This document shows, one piece after another, positions 22,464 to 34,700 of a DNA stretch of 64,000 nucleotides. A program made the translations under genes and the position numbers. Position 1 is the first letter of the stretch, and the number at the start of each line of letters is the position of its first letter. Source of the DNA: Cherax quadricarinatus (Eukaryota; Arthropoda; Malacostraca; Decapoda; Parastacidae); contig NC_091308.1 of NCBI RefSeq assembly GCF_038502225.1, positions 23,198,118-23,262,117 of the forward strand, read 5' to 3'. The notes under the pieces were generated by a model, which had not been told where the DNA came from, did no database searches, and worked only from the letters and a program-made list of their open reading frames with translations.

Positions 22464-24088
22464 CCCACAGGGTCCAAGAATTTAAAAAAAAAAAAAAGAT
22501 TTTTCTTATGAAATGGTAGAGAATCTTTTTCTGAAGGTAATAAAACAAAGTATGAATTTTTTTTTTTTTTTCACACCGGCCGATTCCCACCAAGGCAGGG
22601 TGGCCCGAAAAAGAAAAACTTTCACCATCATTCACTCCATCACTGTCTTGCCAGAAGGGTGCTTTACACTACAGTTTTTAAACTGCAACATTAACACCCC
22701 TCCTTCAGAGTGCAGGCACTGTACTTCCCATCTCCAGGACTCAAGTCCGGCCTGCCGGTTTCCCTGAATCCCTTCATAAATGTTACTTTGCTCACACTCC
22801 AACAGCACGTCAAGTATTAAAAACCATTTGTCTCCATTCACTCCTATCAAACACGCTCACGCATGCCTGCTGGAAGTCCAAGCCCCTCGCACACAAAACC
22901 TCCTTTACCCCCTCCCTCCAACCCTTCCTAGGCCGACCCCTACCCCGCCTTCCTTCCACTACAGACTGATACACTCTTGAAGTCATTCTGTTTCGCTCCA
23001 TTCTCTCTACATGTCCGAACCACCTCAACAACCCTTCCTCAGCCCTCTGGACAACAGTTTTGGTAATCCCGCACCTCCTCCTAACTTCCAAACTACGAAT
23101 TCTCTGCATTATATTCACACCACACATTGCCCTCAGACATGACATCTCCACTGCCTCCAGCCTTCTCCTCGCTGCAACATTCATCACCCACGCTTCACAC
23201 CCATATGAAATCTGATCAAAAATTAATGAAACGACACTCACAAATTTTGCTGTCTGATATTTACGCATTGATGATTTTGTTCACTTTGAGTCCTATTTTC
23301 AGTCAATTACAGTGTTCCATTAGACAACTATTCTCAGCTATATCACTAGTATATGTTCCATTTTATCTACCGAGCACAAGAAATCACCCAGTCAACTATT
23401 TCAACTATCCAATAAAGTGATCGGAAACTGGTAATTTGGCGAATCTCACACAAGGTTCAAAATATTCCAATTTCAAAACAGGGTCCAGAATCAACAATGC
23501 AGGCATTTCTGGCAATAAAACATTTTCTCTCTATATTAGTTATGTTTCCAGGCTTTACACATGAATTCCATTTTCTTTCACATTAAGAATTTTTATTCAC
23601 ACCAAAAAAATAGAAGATCTACTGTTATGCAAGACCGTTATGCAATATCACCGCATTTGTGAATGCACATTAGACCCTCTAGTTCATGTGTATTGGATAC
23701 ATGATGTGATTTGAGTACTCTTGAACAATGGTAAAAAATGAATAATTTCTGCTACTTTAAGCTCAATTTCAAGCTATTTTGAGTACTAAAATCAATCAAA
23801 ATCATCTTTATTCTGAAATATATCTTCCATTCTATCAAATGAGACCAAGAAACCGTGAATACAACTAAAAACCACATGAAAATACATCGCAAAGTCACTG
23901 TTTTAATCCAAAAACACGATTGCAGGATTTGTTTTATATGGTGCACACTTCCCACATTGATGCATTCTCTCATATCTAGGTCCAAATTTAGCACTTGCAG
24001 CTTTCCTGAGTGAGTTGAGCACAATGTAGTTCTACGGCTTGAACCCCAACTTCAAAGCCTTAGAACTACAGGATGGACCCTCAAAGGG
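22464..24088. mobile_element. piggyBac MITE, split by an RTE insertion
   Basis: The left end is decayed (CCCCACAGGGTCCAAG) and the right end is GGACCCTCAAAGGG followed by TTAA (24089-24092). The interior matches 47,925-48,995. End palindromes at 24025-24036 (TGTAGTTCTACG) and 24059-24070 (CTTAGAACTACA) are spaced 34 bp, the last ending 18 bp from the element end. About 48 bp of the host RTE is missing at the left junction. Confidence 0.75.
22553..23206 (-). mobile_element. RTE-like LINE copy, subfamily B, 3' part
   Basis: Poly-T at about 22,559-22,573, then the B-type 3' UTR and C-terminal frame (LEAVEMSCLRAMCGV, LRWFGHVERMERNRM) ending 5'-truncated at about 23,206. A short target duplication around TATGAA flanks it (left GTATGAA, right ATATGAA) inside the MITE. 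Confidence 0.8.
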
Positions 24089-24694
24089 TTAAAAACAGGT
24101 GGGGATATAGTTTTGGAGTGGTTGGTACTTTTGTTTAATAAATGCACGAAAGTGGAGAAGGTACCAAGGGACTGGCAGTGTGTGTGTATAGTTACTTTAT
24201 ATAAAAGGAAGGGGACAAGAGAATCTAAAAATTACAGAGGAATAAGTATGCATCCATGGATTTATGGATTTAGAAAAGGCACATGGTAGAGTGGATAGGG
24301 GAGCAATGTGGCAGATGTTGTAAGTGTATGGAATAAGTAGTAAGCTACTAAATGCTGTAAAGAGTTTTTATGAGAATAGTGAGGCTCAGGTTAAGGTGTG
24401 TAGGTTGTTGAGGTGGTTTGATCATTTAGAAGGAAGGGAACAAAGCAGGACGACTTGGAGAGCGTGTAAATCTGTAGCGGAAGGAAGGTGGAGTAGGGGT
24501 CATCCTCGAAAAGGTTGGGAGGGAGGGAGGGGATAAAGGTTTTGTGGGCAAGGGGCTTTGATTTTCAGCAAGCACGCATGAGTGTGTTAGATAGGAGTGA
24601 ATGGAGACAAATGTTTTTTTGGGACCTGACGAGCTGCTGGAGTGTGTGCAAGGTAATATTTTGTGAAGGGATTCAGGGAAACTGGTTAGCCGGA

Positions 24695-24888
24695 TTTTTT
24701 TTTTTTATTATCACACTGGCCGATTCCCACCAAGGCAGGGTGGCCCGAAAAAGAAAAACTTTCACCATCATTCACTCCATCACTGTCTTGCCAGAAGGGT
24801 GCTTTACACTACAGTTTTTAAACTGCAACATTAACACCCCTCCTTCAGAGTGCAGGCACTGTACTTCCCATCTCCAGGACTCAAGTCC
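24695..24888 (-). mobile_element. RTE subfamily B 3' UTR fragment
   Basis: T-run followed by CACACTGGCCGATTCCCACC and the B-type 3' UTR, ending at GGACTCAAGTCC. It is inserted in the older RTE at the homologous GGACTTGAGTCC-like position, suggesting microhomology at the 5' junction. Confidence 0.75.
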
Positions 24889-25114
24889 AGATTTGAGTCC
24901 TAGAAATGGGAAGTACAATGCTTGCACTTTAAAGGAGGGGTTTGGGATATTGGCAGTTTGGGGTGACTAAACTGTCATATCTGGGCACCTCTGCAAAGAC
25001 GGTGATTATGTATGAGCGATGGTGAAAGTGTTGAATGATAATGAAAGTTCTTTCTTTCATTTTGGGTTTGTCTTTCTTTTGGGTCACCTTGCCTTGGTGG
25101 GAAATGGCAGAAGT

Positions 25115-25147
<33 letters not shown>

Positions 25148-25149
<2 letters not shown>

Positions 25150-25458
25150 GGTGGTTTCTTGTACTCAGTCGACAGAATAGAAGGAATATTAATGAAATAG
25201 CTACGAGTTTGGTCAACTGGAATGATGGAAATGGCTAAGAATGTAGTGCAAAGTGGGCAAAATTGATGATGTATAAAAACAGTTGTCAAGGCTGCTAACT
25301 TTGCAAGAGCATAATTCTCTAAGATTCCCATCAAATTTTGTACTTTTGGTTTCATTGCCTTTAGAAAAAAAAGATTCTCTATCACTTCATTTTTTTTTTT
25401 TTTCAATTCTTCAACCCTGAGAGCAAGTCTGAGATCAGGGGTCTCAGCCCAGAAAGGG
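25148..25458. repeat. piggyBac MITE end fragment
   Basis: Matches the outer part of the 53,070 MITE in reverse. It ends GGTCTCAGCCCAGAAAGGG followed by TTAA (25459-25462). The left part is cut off by the A-tail of the RTE. Confidence 0.7.
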
Positions 25459-25517
25459 TTAAGAAATTACAGAGAAAGAGATCCCAACAAACAATTTCTT
25501 TTTCAATTTTACTATAC

Positions 25518-25769
25518 CTGAAAGGTACGCCTGTCAGCTGCCAATCTCTTAGATGCCAGTTGTTTGATAACATGATGCAAAGTAAGAAGAGTGCGATGCT
25601 GAACAAGCTGATCATTGCTCTTAACAGCCTCAAAGAGAGCAGGAAGAAGATCTGGCCATTCTCGGGGACAATCCACACGAGCAATCTTGGCTATAAGTAC
25701 GGCAAGCTGTATAGCCACTTGTGGGACAGGTTCTCGCAGATTATGAAGAAGACCACATCTAATCTGTGT
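25518..25769 (-). CDS. IPO11: IPO11 coding exon 3
   Basis: 252 nt, 84 codons in phase 0. The acceptor is TTTTTTCAG at 25770-25772 and the donor is CAG|GTATAG at 25516-25517. It encodes TQIRCGLLHNLREPVPQVAI, VLIAKIARVDCPREWPDLLP, a QHRTLLTLHHV block and LASKRLAADRRTFQ. An alternative acceptor six bases in would drop two residues. Confidence 0.93.
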
Positions 25770-28700
25770 CTGAAAAAATGGTAAATTATACATTTTTGCA
25801 AATTGTTTATTCTATCACAAAATCTTTAATAACAGAATAAGTAACCACAAGGTGGTTTGCAGCACGCAGAGGGAGGAAATTTTTTAAGTAAACCATAGGA
25901 GCAAAAATCTGTCAATACAAAGTGAAATTTCAAATTAATGTACATGCAACAATAAGGTAGAAATCGTTCAGGATCTAGTTAGAATATGGTAGTTTCACGT
26001 CCAGTGGTGAAGCAGTAACATATCCTACTTGTACTAGAGTGCCTGACAAGTGTGGCATCAAGTCTAGTTCTACGTAATTCCTCCATCCTCGTGGTGCAAC
26101 ATTTATAATATGGTGGGAGGACTTACAAAACACTTTAATCTGCAAGGCTATTCAGCTTCCACAAAAAAGTTAAACAGGATGGTGGGTGCTGGAGGGAAGA
26201 GGAGCAATTGGTGGGATGACAAGGAAAAGGAAGTGTAAAAGAGAAAAGGTTAGCATAAAAGATTTTTACAAAGCAGAAGTGATAAGGAGGGTGGAGTACA
26301 GTGGACCCCAAGTATTCGACATTAATCCGTTCCTGAGAGCTCATCGAATACCGAAAATATCGAAAAGCGAATCAATTTTCCCCACAAGAAATAATGGAAA
26401 TCAAATTAATCCGTGCAAGACACCCAAAAGCATGAAAAAAAAAATTTACCAAATGAAATATTAAGTTAACAATAGAATAATAACAATAGAATAATTGACA
26501 CTTACCTATAATGAAGATCTGGTGATGATTGATGGGATGGGAGGAGGGGAGTGTCAAAGTTGTTACTGTTTAGAAGGGGAATCCCCTTCCATTAGGACTT
26601 GAGGTACCAAGTCCTTTTCCGGGGTTACTTCCCTTCTTTTAATGCCACTAGAACCAGCTTGAAAGTCACTGGACGTCCGTCGCACAACATATCTGTCCAT
26701 AGAGGCCTGTACCTCCCGTTTCTTTATGACATTCCTAAAGTGTTTCACAACATTGTCAGTGTAATAGTCACCAGCATGGCTTGCAATAGCTGTGTTAGGG
26801 TGATTGTCATCAAAAAAGGTTTGCACTTTAAGCCACATTGCACACATTTCCTTAATCTTTGAAGTAGGCAACTTCTTCAATATCTCTATCCCCTCCTCCA
26901 AAGCAGTTTCCTCAGGTCTGGCCTCTTGCTGTTGAAGATGATCTAGCAGCTCATCAGTGGTTAGTTTGTCATTGTCCTCCTTCAACTCTTCCACATCCTG
27001 CCCACTAACCTCCAACCCCAAGGACTTCCCCAATGCCACAATGGATTCCTCAACTGGCATAGGCTTCTCAGGGTTAGCCTCAAATCCTTCAAAATCCCTT
27101 TTGTGTACACATTCTGGCCACAGTTTTTTTCCAAGCAGAGTTCAAGGTCCTCTTAATCACTCCCTCCCAAGCCTTACCTATAAGGTTTATACAATTGAGG
27201 ATATTAAAGTGATCCTTCCAAAACTCTTTTTAGAGTCAGTCAAGTTTCTGTGGTTACTACAAAGCACTTTTGAAACATAGCTTTTGTGTCCAGTTTCTTG
27301 AAGTTTGAAATGACCTGCTGGTCCATGGGCTGCAGGAGAGGAGTGGTATTAGGAGGCAAAAACTTGACCTTAATGAAGCTCATGTCCCCAGAAAGTCGCT
27401 CAGCCAAGTCTGTAGGATGACCAGGGGCATTGTCTAATACCAGGAGGCACTTAAAGTCTAATTTCTTTTCAATTAGGTAATTTTTCACAGTTGGGGCAAA
27501 TGCATGGTGTAACCAGTCATAGAAAAAGTCACAAGTGGCCCATGCCTTACTGTTTCCCTCCACAGCACACACAAATTAGCCTTGAGGACACTGTTTTTCC
27601 TGAACACTCTGGGAGTTTCAGAGTGATACACCAATAAAGGCTTCACTTTGCAATCACCACTAGCATTGGAACACATCAACAGAGTAAGCCTGTCTTTCAT
27701 AGGCTTATGTCCTGGGAGTGCCTTTTCCTCCTGAGTAATGTAGGTCCTGCTTGGCATCTTCTTCCAAAACATGCCTGTTTTGTCACAATTAAACACTTGT
27801 TCAGGTTTAAATTCTTCACTGTCTATATAATCCTTGAATTCCTTCACATATTTTTCAGCCGCTTTTTGGTCCGAACTGGCAGCCATACCATGCCTAATCA
27901 CACTATGTATGCCACTATGATTCTTACATCTCCCAAACCAACCTCTGCTGGCCTTAAATTCACTCACATCAGCACTAGTTGCAGGCAATTTCTTTACCAA
28001 ATCGTCATGCAACTGCCTAGCCTTTTCACAAATGATTGCTTGAGAGATGCTATCTCCTGCTATCCGTTTTTCATTCATCCACACCAATAACAGTCTCTCA
28101 ACATTTTCTAACACTTGCGGTCACTGTTTCGTAATCACAGTTGCACCTTTTGCAAGAACAGCTTCCTTGATTGCTGTTTTCCTGGTCACTATAGTAGAGA
28201 TGGTTGATTGGGGTTTACTATACAACCTGACCAGCTTTCTTGGGGCCCATGGTGACTTATTTTGCAGAAACAAGCACCAAAAACAGTGATAATATGGAAT
28301 GTACCGAATGTATCCTTAGATGTGCGCACACTGGCTGGCTTGTAAACACTGGCACACACGGGGCAGTTCAGGCCACATGTGAACACGTCTCGTACGAATC
28401 ACATCGAATACTGGGTTTTCGATCGGATACCGAGGCGAAATTTTTGCGTTAAAATGCATCGAATACCGGATTTATCGAATGCCAATGCCATCAAATACCG
28501 GGGATCCACTGTAAATGGAAAGTAAAAGATGTTAAGAGTGGTGAGGGAATGGAAAAGGAGAGCAAATGAGAGTGGGTGAAGTTCTGTCAACAAATTTAGT
28601 TGAGAATAAGAAAAAATTTTGAAGCAAGATTAATAAGCTTAAAGCCTAGGGAACAAACAGGCTGAACGGTTTAAACAAAAGAAGGGAGTTATTAAATGGG

Positions 28701-31700
28701 AGGACGAGATACTGGGAAGATGGAGCTGACAGGACTATGACAGAAATGTTAAAAGCAGGGGGGTTATAGTGTTGTACCTGGTAATTTTTGTTTAATAAAT
28801 GTATGAAAGAGGGGAAGGCACCTAGGGATTGGCAGAGAGCATGTATAGATCCTTTATATAAAAGGGAAGAGGGACAAAAAGATTGTGAAAATTACAGGGA
28901 AACAAGTTAACGAGTTTTCCATGGGTGGTGGAACAGAATTCCTCCTCCATAAGCCATGCATGTCGCATAAGGCGACTAAAATGCCAGGAGCAAGGGACTA
29001 GTAACTCCTCCTGTATACATAACTAAATTTAAAAAGAGAAACTTCTGTTTTTCTTCTTGGGCAACCATGCCTCAGTGGGATACGGCCAGTTTTTTGAAAG
29101 AACAAAGAAGTTAACCAAGTGTGCCAGGAAAAGTGTACGGTAGGGTTATTATTGAAAGAATCAGAGGCTTTAGAGTGGGTAGGGGGTGTGCTGATCAAGT
29201 GTTTACATTGAAGCATATACGTGAACAGTATTTAGATAAAGGTAGGGAGCTTTTCCATTGCATTTATGGATTTAGAAAAGGCATATGAATGAGTGGATAC
29301 GGGAGCAATGTGGCAGATGTTGCAAGTATATGGAATAGGTAGTAAGTTACTAAATGCTGTAATGAGTTTTTATGAGGATAGTGATACTCAGATTAGGGTG
29401 TGTAGAAGAGAAGGAGATTACTTCCCAGTAAAAGTAGGTCTTAGACAGGGATGTGTAATGTCACCATGGTTGTTTAATATATTTATAGATGGGGTTGTAA
29501 AAGAAGTAAATACTTGGGTGTTGGGGAGAGGGGTGGGATTAAATTATGGGGAATCAAATGCAAAATGGGAGTTGACACTTACTGTTTGCTGAAGATACTG
29601 TGCTTATGGAAGATTCTAAAGAAAAGTTGCAATGCTTAGTGGACGAGTTTGGGAGGGTGTGTAAAGGTAGAAAGTTGAAAGTGAACACAGGCAAGACTAA
29701 GGTGATGAGGGTATTAAATGATTTAGATAAAGAAAAATTGGATATCACATTAGAGAGAGAGAGTGGAAGAAGTGAATATTTTCAGATACTGTATTTAGGA
29801 GTTGACATTGCAGCAGATGGGTTTATGAAGGATGAGGTTAACCACAGAACTGATGAAGGAAAAAAGGTGAGTGGTGCATTGAGGTATATGTGGAGACAAA
29901 AAAACATTATCTATGGAGGCAAAGAAGGGAATGAATGAAAATGTAGTGGTACCAACACTCTTACATGGGTGTGGAGCTTGGGCTGTAAATGCTGCAGCGA
30001 GGAGGCGGTTGGAGGCAGTTTAGATGCCCTGCCTAAGGGCAATGTGTGGTGTAAATGTTATGCAAAGAATTCAGAGTGTGGAAATTAGGAGAAGGTGTGG
30101 AGTTAATAAAAGTACCAATCAGAGGGCTGAAACAGGGTTGTTAAGGTGGTTTGGCCATTTAGAGAGAATGGATCAAAGTAGAATGAAAGAGCATACAAAT
30201 CTGTAGGGAAAGGAAGGCGGGGGAGGGGTCATCCTCAAAAAGGTTGGAGAGAGGGGGTAAAGGAGGTTTTGTGGGCAAGGGGCTTGGACTTCCAGCAAAC
30301 ATGTGAGAGCGTGTTTGATAGGAGTGAATGGAGACTAATGGTTTTTGGGATCTGACGAGCTGTTGGAGAGAGCAGGGTAATATTTAGTGAAGGGATTCAG
30401 GGAAACCAGTTATTTTAATATAGCCAGACTTCAGTACTGGAAATGGGAGGCACAATGCCTGCACCTTAGAGGAGGGGTTTGGGATATTGGCAGTTGGGAG
30501 GGGTGTTATACATCTTTATAAATGCTTCTAAACTGTTGTATCTGGGCACCTCTGCCAAGATAGTGATTATGTATGAGTAAGGTGAAAGTGTTGAATGATG
30601 ATGAAAGTATTTTCTTTTTGGGGATTTTCTTTCTTTTTGGGTCACCCTCCCTCAGTGGGAGATGGCCGACTTGTTAAAAAAAATATATGTATTTTTTTTT
30701 AACAACAAGTTATACGTCTCCCACCGAGTCAGGGTGACCCAAAAAGAAAGAAAATCCCCAAAAAGAAAATACTTTCATCATCATTCAACACTTTCACCTT
30801 ACTCACATATACTCACTGTTTTTGCAGAGGTGCTCAGAATGCAACAATTTAGAAGTATATACATATTAAGATACACAACATATCCCTCCAAACTGCCAAT
30901 ATCCCGAACCCCTCCTTTAAAGTGCAGGCATTGTACTTACCATTTCCAGGACTCAAGTCCGGCTATATAAAATAACCAGTTTCCTTGAATCCCTTCACTA
31001 AATACATGTATTAACCTGCTCACACTACAACAGCTCGTCAGGTCCCAAAAGCCATTAGTCGAATTTTTTTTTTTTTTTTTTTTTAATCACACTGGCCGAT
31101 TCCCACCAAGGCAGGGTAGCCCGAAAAAGAAAAACTTTCACCATCATTCACTCCATCACTGTCTTGCCAGAAGGGTGCTTTACACTACAGTTTTTAAACT
31201 GCAACATTAACACCCCTCCTTCAGAGTGCAGGCACTGTACTTTCCATCTCCAGGACTCAAGTCCAGCCTGCCGGTTTCCCTGAACCCTTTCATAAATGTT
31301 ACTTTGCTCACACTCCAACAGCACGTCAAGTATTAAAAACCATTTGTCTCCATTTGCTCCTATCAAACACGCTCACGCATGCCTGCTGGAAGTCCAAGCC
31401 CCTCGCACACAAAACCTCATTTACCCCCTCCCTCTAACCTTTCCTAGGCCAACCCCTACCCCGCCTTCCTTCCACTACAGACTGATACACTCTTGAAGTC
31501 ATTCTGTTTCACTCCATTCTCTCTACATGTCCGAACCACCTCAGCAACCCTTCCTCAGCCCTCTGGACAACAGTTTTGGTAATCCCGCACCTCCTCCTAA
31601 CTTCCAAACTACGAATTCTCTGCATTATATTCACACCACACATTGCCCTCAGACATGACATCTCCACTGCCTCCAGCCTTCTCCTCGCTGCAACATTCAT

Positions 31701-34700
31701 CACCCATGCTTCACACCCATATAAGAGCGTTGGTAAAACTATACTCATACATTCCCCTCTTTGCCTCCAAGGACAAAGTTCTTTGTCTCCACAGACTCCT
31801 AAGTGCACCACTCACCCTTTTCCCCTCATCAATTATATGATTCACCTCATCTTTCATAGACCCATCCGCTGACACGTCCATTCCCAAATATCTGAATACA
31901 TTCACCTCCTCCATACTCTCTCCCTCCAATCTGATATCCAATCTTTCATCACCTAATCTTTTTGTTATCCTCATAACCTTACTCTTTCCTGTATTCACTT
32001 TTAATTTTCTTCTTTTGCATCTTTTCTTTTCTTTCAGCAAGTCAGCCGTCTCCCACCGAGGCAGGGTGACCCAAAAAAGAAAGAAAATCCTCAAAAAGAA
32101 AATACTTTCATCATTCAACACTTTCACCACACTCACACATTATCACTGCTTTTGCAGAGATGCTCAGAATACAACAGTTTAGAAGCATATATGTATAAAG
32201 ATACACAACATATCCCTCAAAACTGCCAATATCCCAAACCCCTCCTTTAAAGTGCAGGCATTGTACTTCCCATTTCCAGGACTCAAGTCCGACTATATGA
32301 AAATAACCGGTTTCCCTGAATCCCTTCGCTAAATATTACCCTGCTCACACTCCAACAGATCGTCAGGTCCCAAGTACCATTCGTCTCCATTCACTCCTAT
32401 CTAACACTCTCACGCACGCTTGCTGGAAGTCCAAGCCTCTTGCCCACAAAACCTCCTTTACCCCCTCTCTCCAACCCTTTCGAGGACGACCCCTACCCCG
32501 CCTTCCTTCCCCTATAGATTTATATGCTTTCCATGTCATTCTACTTTGATCCATTCTCTCTAAATGACCAAACCACCTCAACAACCCCTCTTCTGCCCTC
32601 TGACTAATACTTTTATTAACTCCACACCTTTTCCTAATTTCCACACTCCGAATTTTCTGCATAATATTTACACCACACATTGCCCTTAAACAGGACATCT
32701 CCACTGCCTCCAACCATCTCCTTGCTGCTGCATTTACCACCCAAGCTTCACACCCATATAAGAGTGTTGGTACTACTATACTTTCATACATTCCCTTCTT
32801 TGCCTCCATAGATAACGTTTTTTGACTCCACATATACCTCAATGCACCACTCACCTTTTTTCCCTCATTAATTCTATGATTAACCTCATCCTTCATAAAT
32901 CCATCTGCCAACAAGTCAACTCCCAAGTATCTGAAAACATTCACTTCTTCCATACTCCTCTCCAATTTGATATCCAATTTTTCTTTATCTAAATCATTTG
33001 ATACCCTCATCACCTTACTCTTTTCTATGTTCACTTTCAACTTTCTACCTTTACACACATTCCCAAACTCATCCACTAACCTTTGCAATTTTTCTTTAGA
33101 ATCTCCCATAAGCACAGTATCATCAGCAAAAAGCAACTGTGTCAATTCCCATTTTGTATTTGATTCCCCATAATTTAATCCCACCCCTCACCCGAACACC
33201 CTAGCATTTACTTCTTTTACAACCCCATCTATAAATATACTAAACAACCATGATGACATTACACATCCCTATCTAAGACCTACTTTTACCAGGAAGTAGC
33301 CTCAGGATTAGGGGTTGCGACAGTCAAGGGGTTAATGACGATGGAAGTATTCTTTCTTTCTTCTTGGGTTTTTCTTTCTTTTTGGGTCACCCTGCCTCGG
33401 TGGGAAACAGCCGATGTGTTAAAAAAAAAAAAAATGATCAAGTAGTGAGGTACCCGTCTCTGATTCTTGTTGGTTTAGTTATAGATGGTAGTAGTAAGCC
33501 ATTGTAAGATGTCTGTTAGTAAGGTAGGATTTGAAATAAGTAAGTGTGTGGCCTCTTATACCATAATGATCTAATTTGTGTAGCAGGATGCTGTGGTCTA
33601 CTGTTTCAAAAGCTTTCCTTGGGTCAATAGAGAGTCCTAATGGATATTCATTTTTTTCAAGTGCCGTGTAAAGCAGGTCTAGTTTCTTATATGGGGGATA
33701 TCTGTATATTCTTTTTTTTTTCTTTCTTTTTGGTAAATCATACTGATAAAGTTGCAATCAAGTCAGTGACTTTACATACATGGAGATGACTAGAAAACAT
33801 ACCTTTTCTGCCTCATTAATTGCCTTGGGTGCAGTTTTTCTCCAATATCTGTCAACACCATTCTTGAAATACAGAACAGCCAGCCATCTAACATTCAACT
33901 CTAAGTTATATTCTGAGAATATCTGGAATCAAAGAGCTTAGGATGAATCAAACATTTCATAAATTCAACAATTTTACACATTTTTTATAATAAAAAGGAT
34001 GATAGCAAAATTCTGACTATCATACAAAAAATGATCTGGGAGTTGTTAAAAAACTGTCATAAGACAATATAAAAAAAATTAAAAAAAAAAAAAAAAAAAT
34101 GGATATGCTACACTTGCCTCTGACAAAGACAATGCTAGAGTGAATGATGGTGAAAGGATTTCTTCAGAAGCACACTAACACAGTGGACCCCCGCCTTATG
34201 AACGCATTGCGTTATGATAAATCTGCCATACGAAGCATTTGAAAGCAAAAATTTTGCCTAGCCACACGATAAAAAACTCGCCTTACGTGATTCATCTGGG
34301 ACACGTCCCACATGTGGCCTCAGCTACCCCGTGGGTGCCAGTGTTTACAAGCCAGCCAGTGCGGTCGCATCTAAGCATACATTCGGTACATTTCATATTA
34401 TCACTGTTTTTAGTGCTTGTAACTGCAAAATAAGTCACCATCGGCCCCAAGAAAGCTTCTAGTGCCAACCCTGTGGTAAAAAGGGTGAAAATTACTATGG
34501 AAATGAAGAAAGAGATAATTGCAAAGTACGAAATTGGAGTGCGTGTCTCGGAGCTGGCCAGGTTGTATACCAAACCCCAATCAACCATCGCTACTATCTT
34601 GGCCAACAAAACGGCACTCAAGGAAGCTGTTCCTGCAAAAGGTGCAATTTGTTTTCAAAACAGAGACCGCAAGTGATAGAAGATGTTGAGAGACTGTTGT

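Larger units (their letters stand above)
19728..25147 (+). mobile_element. Old RTE-like LINE, near full length, with four nested insertions
   Basis: The leader begins GTAGGTTGGTAGACAGCAAC (19,728-19,788 and about 20,821-21,130). Decayed endonuclease (21,130-21,900) and RT N-terminal sequence follow to 22,463. C-terminal sequence resumes at 24,089, and the 3' UTR ends in a 27-base A-tail (25,121-25,147). It is broken by a younger RTE (19,789-20,820), a piggyBac MITE (22,464-24,088) that itself holds an RTE piece, and another RTE piece (24,695-24,888). Reading frames are destroyed throughout. Confidence 0.75.
26178..30683 (+). mobile_element. RTE-like LINE, decayed, with Tigger and SINE-like insertions
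   Basis: The left piece 26,178-26,298 (GGTGCTGGAGGGAAGAGGAG) matches 39,286 onward. It resumes at 28,512 after a Tigger element and at 29,108 after a small insertion, then continues through RT (GLRQGCVMSPWLFNIFIDGV at about 29,430) and the C-terminal domain to an A-run at 30,676-30,683. It has many frameshifts. The catalytic box is altered (TVCxEDTVLMED-like reading at about 29,585). Confidence 0.8.

Noticed and set aside
22780..22980. Short plus-strand frames (MLLCSHSNSTSSIKNHLSPF type) recurring at 31,296
   Set aside because: Antisense shadows of the RTE-B C-terminal frame and 3' UTR; they recur only because the repeat recurs.
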